Below, piece by piece: positions 60,038-64,000 of a DNA stretch of 64,000 nucleotides. How positions within the stretch are numbered: the stretch's first letter is position 1; every line of letters starts with the position of its first letter. The DNA lies in contig JAFXZE010000005.1 in assembly GCA_017541375.1 (NCBI GenBank), forward strand, positions 245,919 to 309,918, read 5' to 3'. The stretch comes from Clostridia bacterium (lineage in GTDB: Bacteria; Bacillota; Clostridia; Christensenellales; UBA1242). The position numbers were made by a program, and so were the translations under genes. Below the pieces are notes generated by a model that saw only the letters and a program-made list of their open reading frames with translations, was not told the DNA's origin and did no database searches.

Positions 60038-61060
60038 CTATATGTTATTTTTGGGGCAACATTTTAATAGACGCAAAATAAATATTCCTCCAAAAACTGC
60101 AATTATCGGGTAGCAAAAGGCAATAATATTTGAAAATCCAACGCCAGAGAGAAGCATTGCGATAATTCCGACAGATATAGAGGCTAGTTTAAAGCTATGA
60201 AAATAGTTGTTTAAGTAAGAGGAAAGGATAAAAATACTTGTGATAGCTGTAGTGAATATTCCTATCCATATAACAAATATTGCGATTGGTTTAAGGGTGG
60301 GCGAAACAAAGTTTATTATTGCTAATATAGGCATATCAAAAGTGGAAGAGTGTGGTAGAAAAAGAATGGAAAAATTTATGCCTAGTAGGCTAATAATCAA
60401 AAGAATACAACTAATAAAGCTAGCTAGTTTAAAAGTTTGGCGTGGGTAAATATTGCCTAGCTTAACAAGAATGAAACTAACTAAAAATATATTGAACAAA
60501 ACATATAATATGCAACAGAAAGAGGATGTGACAAGATTTTTCTCGTTGAAAATAAGGTCAAAATGAAAGTTCTGATAAGATAGAGATAGTGTAAATGCTA
60601 CAGTGATAATAAGTAATAAACATGGGACAACTACTGCGTTTATTTTGGTAATTTTTGTAAAACGCAACCAACTAATGAGAATGGAAAATATAACTGTAAT
60701 TAAGCTGTAAATTCGAAAGTATGACGGAGGGAAAAGGGCATCAGCTCCCGCTAGCATAGAGGAAAGTAATAAAAGGTTGCTGATTGCAAAAAAAATTTCT
60801 CCCATAACAAAACATTTTGGGAAAAGTATTGAGTAAAATTTGCGGATAGAGTGAATTGAGTGATTTTTGCCAAAAACTAAAATTTTGTAGATAAAAAATG
60901 ACAATAAAATGCTAGCGACGATAATAAATGGGATACTAAGATAGGAAAATCTACTGAAATAAAACCAAATCTCTTTGCCGCTAGCGAAACCAGCCCCCAC
61001 AAGAGAACCAAAACACATAGCTCCTAGCAAAACTGAACAGAAAAAATCACGAATTTTCAT
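60038..61060 (-). CDS. YkvI-family membrane protein
   Basis: A 340-residue polytopic membrane protein with about ten hydrophobic segments. The N-terminal signature GSLVGAGFASGKEIWFYF in the first helix is characteristic of YkvI proteins, which have the LeuT-like fold of amino-acid/sodium symporters. The transported substrate is unknown. It overlaps the upstream TPR gene by 14 bases, so the two are coupled. The stop is two bases from the mnmE stop, with no terminator visible between these convergent genes. Confidence 0.85.
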   Translation of the reverse strand: MKIRDFFCSVLLGAMCFGSLVGAGFASGKEIWFYFSRFSYLSIPFIIVASILLSFFIYKILVFGKNHSIHSIRKFYSILFPKCFVMGEIFFAISNLLLLSSMLAGADALFPPSYFRIYSLITVIFSILISWLRFTKITKINAVVVPCLLLIITVAFTLSLSYQNFHFDLIFNEKNLVTSSFCCILYVLFNIFLVSFILVKLGNIYPRQTFKLASFISCILLIISLLGINFSILFLPHSSTFDMPILAIINFVSPTLKPIAIFVIWIGIFTTAITSIFILSSYLNNYFHSFKLASISVGIIAMLLSGVGFSNIIAFCYPIIAVFGGIFILRLLKCCPKNNI

Positions 61061-62624
61061 TATTTTCTCCTTTAGAAATCTGTTGCCAAGTAGATAAAAC
61101 GCTACTAGGTTCTACTTTAAAAAACCGACATATGTTATCTAGATGTGGAGAGTCTGCAAAGTATAGACAAGCACATATGTTTTCATCTAATTGGGGGCTG
61201 AGTGAAATTTGATTGAACTTTGATTTGGAAAAGTCTAAACCAAAAATAATTGAATAGCATAAAGCATTAATAAAACCATTTTGTAAAACTTGATTGGCTG
61301 TTTTTAGCTGTTTGGGAAGGTGGTTTTTTACGGTTTTGTACCTAAAATTAGTTGTGAAAGAAATTTTGGATATATTATGGCTAAGAAAGGCATGCTTTAA
61401 TAGAATAAACTTTTGTTTTAAGTGTAGCCTTGCGGTAAGTAGTAGTCTTTTATAGTGTTTTACTGACTTTTTTTGTTTGCAATTACTAAGACAATTCACG
61501 ATTTTTTCTGAGTTTTTTTCGTGGAAAGACAAATACCAGTCAATATCATTTTCTAACCACAAGCTAGTTTGGTATATTTTGCAAAAATTACTATTTAAAG
61601 AGGATTCGATATAGTCAATTTTTTGATTAGATACATTTTGTGGGAGAGAAAACTGAATTTCTACTGGTGGAATTATCAAATCTTGTGTTATGGCATCTAA
61701 CATGGCGTTGAGCAGTGGATTTTCTATATCTATCCACTTAGCTTGACTTAGATAATAGATAGCTTCTCGCTTGTTGTTTTGGTTTAGATAACAAAGGCTA
61801 ATATAATATAATACAGTTGCATTGTAAGGATTACACTCGTGAGCAGCCAATAAAAAATGTATAGCTTTGTTCCAATTTTGCAATGTAAAATAATAGCGTG
61901 AAATTGTGACATACTGATTAAAATTTAGGGGGATAGTATCAAATTTTTGTAGTATAGTCACCAAATTTGGATAATCATGCAAACTATAACATAAGTCACA
62001 TAGACTTAGGGAAGCGGAGATATCTGACGGATTTTGATGAAGAATACGAAAAATAATTTCTCGAGCAGCTTCTGTTTGATTAGCTTTGATATATGCTGAT
62101 GCAAGAAGAAGTTGAGTTTCGTTATCAAATTTAGAACTAGAAGTGATTAAATCAATTGCTTCGGAATAAAATTTTTTTGAAATAAGAGATTTTGCTATTT
62201 CAACAGTAGTCGGAGAATGGTGATGATAAATATTATCAGAAATGATGTTTATATAATGCTCAATAACCTGAGAAAAATCAACATTTGATGGTGTAAGCGA
62301 GCAGGATTCGAGATATTCTAGGGCTAAGGGATATTTTTTTAGTTTTATTAGATTCATACTTATGCCCAAAAGCGCACTTGCAGATGTTTCTTTTATTGAT
62401 ATTGCTCTAAAAAAATGCTCACAACTAAGTGTGTGTAATCCCATTTCAAAATAAATTTGTCCGATAATTAGATTTAAACTATCATTATCTATCCTAGACT
62501 TTGAGTTGCTGAGTGCACGACGAGCTCCATCTAAGGCCCCAAGATAGTCATGTGTATTCAGTCTAGAATCTATGAGATTAAGAAAAAAATCTAAGTTTTG
62601 TTTGTATCGAAGTAATTTTTTCAT
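61047..62624 (-). CDS. Tetratricopeptide-repeat protein
   Basis: A 525-residue soluble protein with many TPR units: YLGALDGARRALSNSKSRI, INLIIGQIYFEMGLHTLSCE, KYPLALEYLESCSLTPSN, ATVLYYISLCYLNQNNKREA and others up to residue ~300. A basic, helical C-terminal ~220 residues follow, with a Leu/Lys/His-rich stretch (KHYKRLLLTARLHLKQK). There is no signal peptide. TPR proteins hold complexes together; the partner is not evident. It is co-transcribed with the YkvI-like gene. The upstream region contains the second DnaA-box cluster, so DnaA may influence its expression (inference). Confidence 0.82.
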   Translation of the reverse strand: MKKLLRYKQNLDFFLNLIDSRLNTHDYLGALDGARRALSNSKSRIDNDSLNLIIGQIYFEMGLHTLSCEHFFRAISIKETSASALLGISMNLIKLKKYPLALEYLESCSLTPSNVDFSQVIEHYINIISDNIYHHHSPTTVEIAKSLISKKFYSEAIDLITSSSKFDNETQLLLASAYIKANQTEAAREIIFRILHQNPSDISASLSLCDLCYSLHDYPNLVTILQKFDTIPLNFNQYVTISRYYFTLQNWNKAIHFLLAAHECNPYNATVLYYISLCYLNQNNKREAIYYLSQAKWIDIENPLLNAMLDAITQDLIIPPVEIQFSLPQNVSNQKIDYIESSLNSNFCKIYQTSLWLENDIDWYLSFHEKNSEKIVNCLSNCKQKKSVKHYKRLLLTARLHLKQKFILLKHAFLSHNISKISFTTNFRYKTVKNHLPKQLKTANQVLQNGFINALCYSIIFGLDFSKSKFNQISLSPQLDENICACLYFADSPHLDNICRFFKVEPSSVLSTWQQISKGENNENS

Positions 62625-62690
62625 ACTCTAGTGTATTGGTTATAATAAAAATTAATTCATTAGTAATTCATTTAACTTAGGTAGAAAAAG

Positions 62691-62816
62691 TTATCCACAT
62701 AAAAAATAAGGCAAAATTTACTCAAATTTTTGTTTTTTGACTAATTTTTACATAATTTTGCTATAATTTATCCACTTATCCACAAGTTATCCACATAAAA
62801 AGCCAAGTTATCCACA
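62691..62816 (+). promoter_or_regulatory. Second DnaA-box cluster
   Basis: TTATCCACA at 62691, 62776, 62787 and 62808, with TTATCCACT at 62768. The segment 62786-62816 is identical over 31 bases to 41179-41209 in oriC, and 62768-62784 is the same double box as 41278-41294. No TAG trios follow, so it is more likely a DnaA-binding or titration site than an origin. Confidence 0.75.
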
Positions 62817-62979
62817 ATAAATATATAAAAAATTCGAAAAAAATTTTGTTGAAAAAATTGTGAAAAGGAATAAATTTTGATGTTTTGAATAAAAAATAAT
62901 GGATTTTTGAGTAAAAATTGTTGCTTAAAATTAAACAAATATGGTAAACTTTATAAAAAGGAATGAGTGAGGTGGTGTG

Positions 62980-63642
62980 ATGAGAATTTCAGCAAGGTTG
63001 ACAATTAGTCTTAGCTGTGTTATAGTGCTTGTAACTATTTTGCTGAGCGGAATTTTCATACTGGGTGGAGAAAAAAGCAAAATTTGGGCAGACGGAGAGG
63101 AGCAAACCACAGAAGTCGAGAAAGCACAAAGTAATGGAATGCCTCTCATGCATAAGATAACACTATATGCAAATGGAAATTTTATCCGAGATATCTATGT
63201 GACTGACGGTGGAGTGCTAAACGAGGAAGAGTTGGTGGACATGGTGACATTTGAGCCTGGAGGGTATTTGACTGACGAGGATGTCGCTAAAATTCGTGAT
63301 GTAAAATGGTATTACTACAGTACAGAAGCAAGCTTTAATTTTAGTGAGCCAATTACAGCAGAGCTTATAAGAGAACACTCAGAAACTGCAGGGATAAAAC
63401 TTGATGCTAGATATGATACAAAGGTTGCTGAGCAAGACTTGACTTATATCTGGGTGTTGGTAATTGGGGCGGCGGTGATCGTTTTGATATTTGTGATTGC
63501 GACATTGCTTAGAAATCATACCACAAAGATGTCGTTAAAAAACAAATATGTAATGAGTCCAAAGTTAAAAAATCAGGTAGAAGAGATAAAAGAAATAGAA
63601 AAACGAAAAGAGCAGTATTCAGTACTAAATGATGATGATTAG
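62980..63642 (+). CDS. Exported or membrane protein with C-terminal anchor
   Basis: A 220-residue protein. The N-terminus is a signal peptide or anchor (LTISLSCVIVLVTILLSGIFIL, ~7-28). The outside part has a strand pair ITLYANGNFIRDIYVTDGG and FEPGGYLTDEDVAKI. A second membrane segment (~155-175, LVIGAAVIVLIFVIATLL) is followed by a basic/acidic cytoplasmic tail of ~40 residues. Function unknown. The start is taken as ATG 62980, with GAGGTGGTG in front; the GTG one codon earlier is less likely. A small membrane protein gene follows 14 bases on. Confidence 0.78.
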   Translation: MRISARLTISLSCVIVLVTILLSGIFILGGEKSKIWADGEEQTTEVEKAQSNGMPLMHKITLYANGNFIRDIYVTDGGVLNEEELVDMVTFEPGGYLTDEDVAKIRDVKWYYYSTEASFNFSEPITAELIREHSETAGIKLDARYDTKVAEQDLTYIWVLVIGAAVIVLIFVIATLLRNHTTKMSLKNKYVMSPKLKNQVEEIKEIEKRKEQYSVLNDDD

Positions 63643-63656
63643 GTGGTGAGATTATA

Positions 63657-63827
63657 ATGTTATGGCCATTTTTAAAAATAAAAGATATTGGTAAAGAAAA
63701 TAAGGGGAATGAAGGAAATGAAGACAACAAATTTTCTTTCCCTACTTGCCCTTGGATGTGTTTACTTATCACTATAATAGGTGGTGGAGGGATAGCTGCT
63801 ATATTACATTTTGTGGGGGCTTTTTAG
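63657..63827 (+). CDS. Small membrane protein (56 residues)
   Basis: MLWPFLKIKDIGKENKGN begins a charged N-terminus, followed by one membrane helix (CLLITIIGGGGIAAILHFVGA). AGGTGGTGAG overlaps the stop of the preceding gene and lies seven bases before the ATG, and a terminator follows. The context supports a real coupled gene, partner of the preceding anchored protein. Unknown function. Confidence 0.65.
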   Translation: MLWPFLKIKDIGKENKGNEGNEDNKFSFPTCPWMCLLITIIGGGGIAAILHFVGAF

Positions 63828-63850
63828 CGCGTTTTAACTAGATTCTACCA

Positions 63851-63888
63851 GCAGTAGAGCGAAGAAATGATATTCTACTGCATTTTTT
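63851..63888 (+). terminator. Terminator
   Basis: GCAGTAGA/TCTACTGC with a 15-base loop followed by ATTTTTT. Confidence 0.75.
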
Positions 63889-63983
63889 GGTGGAAGTATA
63901 GTAAAATGATAACTAATAGAATACATTTTGATGTTTTTGTGTTATAATGAGAGCATATCAAATAAAAGAATAGGAGAAGAACT

Positions 63984-64000
63984 ATGGATTTAATTATTTC
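63984..64000 (+). CDS. Start of a gene cut by the window end
   Basis: ATG after AATAGGAGAAGAACT, encoding MDLII before the window ends. A TATAAT box lies near 63943. Too short to identify. Confidence 0.5.

Noticed and set aside
62691..62816. A second replication origin.
   Set aside because: DnaA boxes are present but no trios follow; the neighbours are not origin genes.

Overview
The window is low-GC, gene-dense DNA using the standard code (TGA acts as a stop). It looks like a small-genome, uncultured Clostridia-type Firmicute. Signs of this are TTGACA/TATAAT promoters with 17-bp spacers, AGGAGG ribosome sites, a two-gene SufCB-like (SMS-type) iron-sulfur system, a YkvI membrane protein, SipW/TasA-like genes, Listeria-Bacteroides (InlB) repeat proteins, and the rpmH-rnpA-yidD, parAB, mnmE, mnmG and rsmG genes usually found near the Firmicute origin. 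No rRNA, CRISPR array, transposase or dnaA was seen.

Layout. 1-10 kb: 5' part of dnaG, phosphohexomutase, RluA-type pseudouridine synthase, then unknown proteins and an acetyltransferase. 10-17 kb: a leftward surface-fibre operon (TasA-like subunit, small anchored protein, SipW-type signal peptidase, leucine-rich surface protein ending in a Hint domain), followed by an LRR protein and tRNA-Arg. 17-23 kb: one 1883-residue lipoprotein with 13 InlB repeats, a metallophosphoesterase and a LamG-like domain. 23-36 kb: heptose-kinase-like GHMP kinase, small unknowns, two pairs of paralogous unknown proteins, the SufCB pair (from a leaderless-looking promoter), an AT-hook/short-chain-dehydrogenase fusion and a membrane repeat protein.

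36-43 kb is the replication-origin region. It has a perfect parS between two double DnaA boxes, parA-parB-yidC to the right, yidD-rnpA-rpmH to the left, and a textbook unwinding element (DnaA boxes, TAC trios, AT-rich stretch) at about 41.1-41.35 kb. Two features here are not explained by known elements. One is a phased array of short GCGCT/GCACT cores every 16-17 bp upstream of parS. The other is a non-coding, comparatively GC-rich, hairpin-filled stretch of 0.9-1.3 kb with its own strong promoter, immediately right of oriC, containing a duplicated three-hairpin domain with compensatory stem changes. I regard it as a probable large structured RNA.

43-64 kb: leuS, Sel1-repeat protein, rsmG-mnmG, a tRNA-Met/tRNA-Glu cluster with a third aberrant tRNA-like gene, a dehydrogenase, two small beta-rich or Cys-rich proteins, a pyruvate phosphate dikinase-like protein lacking its catalytic histidine and cysteine, an operon of HipA-fold kinase plus thermolysin-like zincin plus small protein, initiator tRNA, mnmE, ykvI, a TPR protein and a second DnaA-box cluster. 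MnmE and MnmG together modify the wobble U of tRNAs such as the tRNA-Glu(UUC) encoded here. All homology statements come from reading motifs, not from searches.
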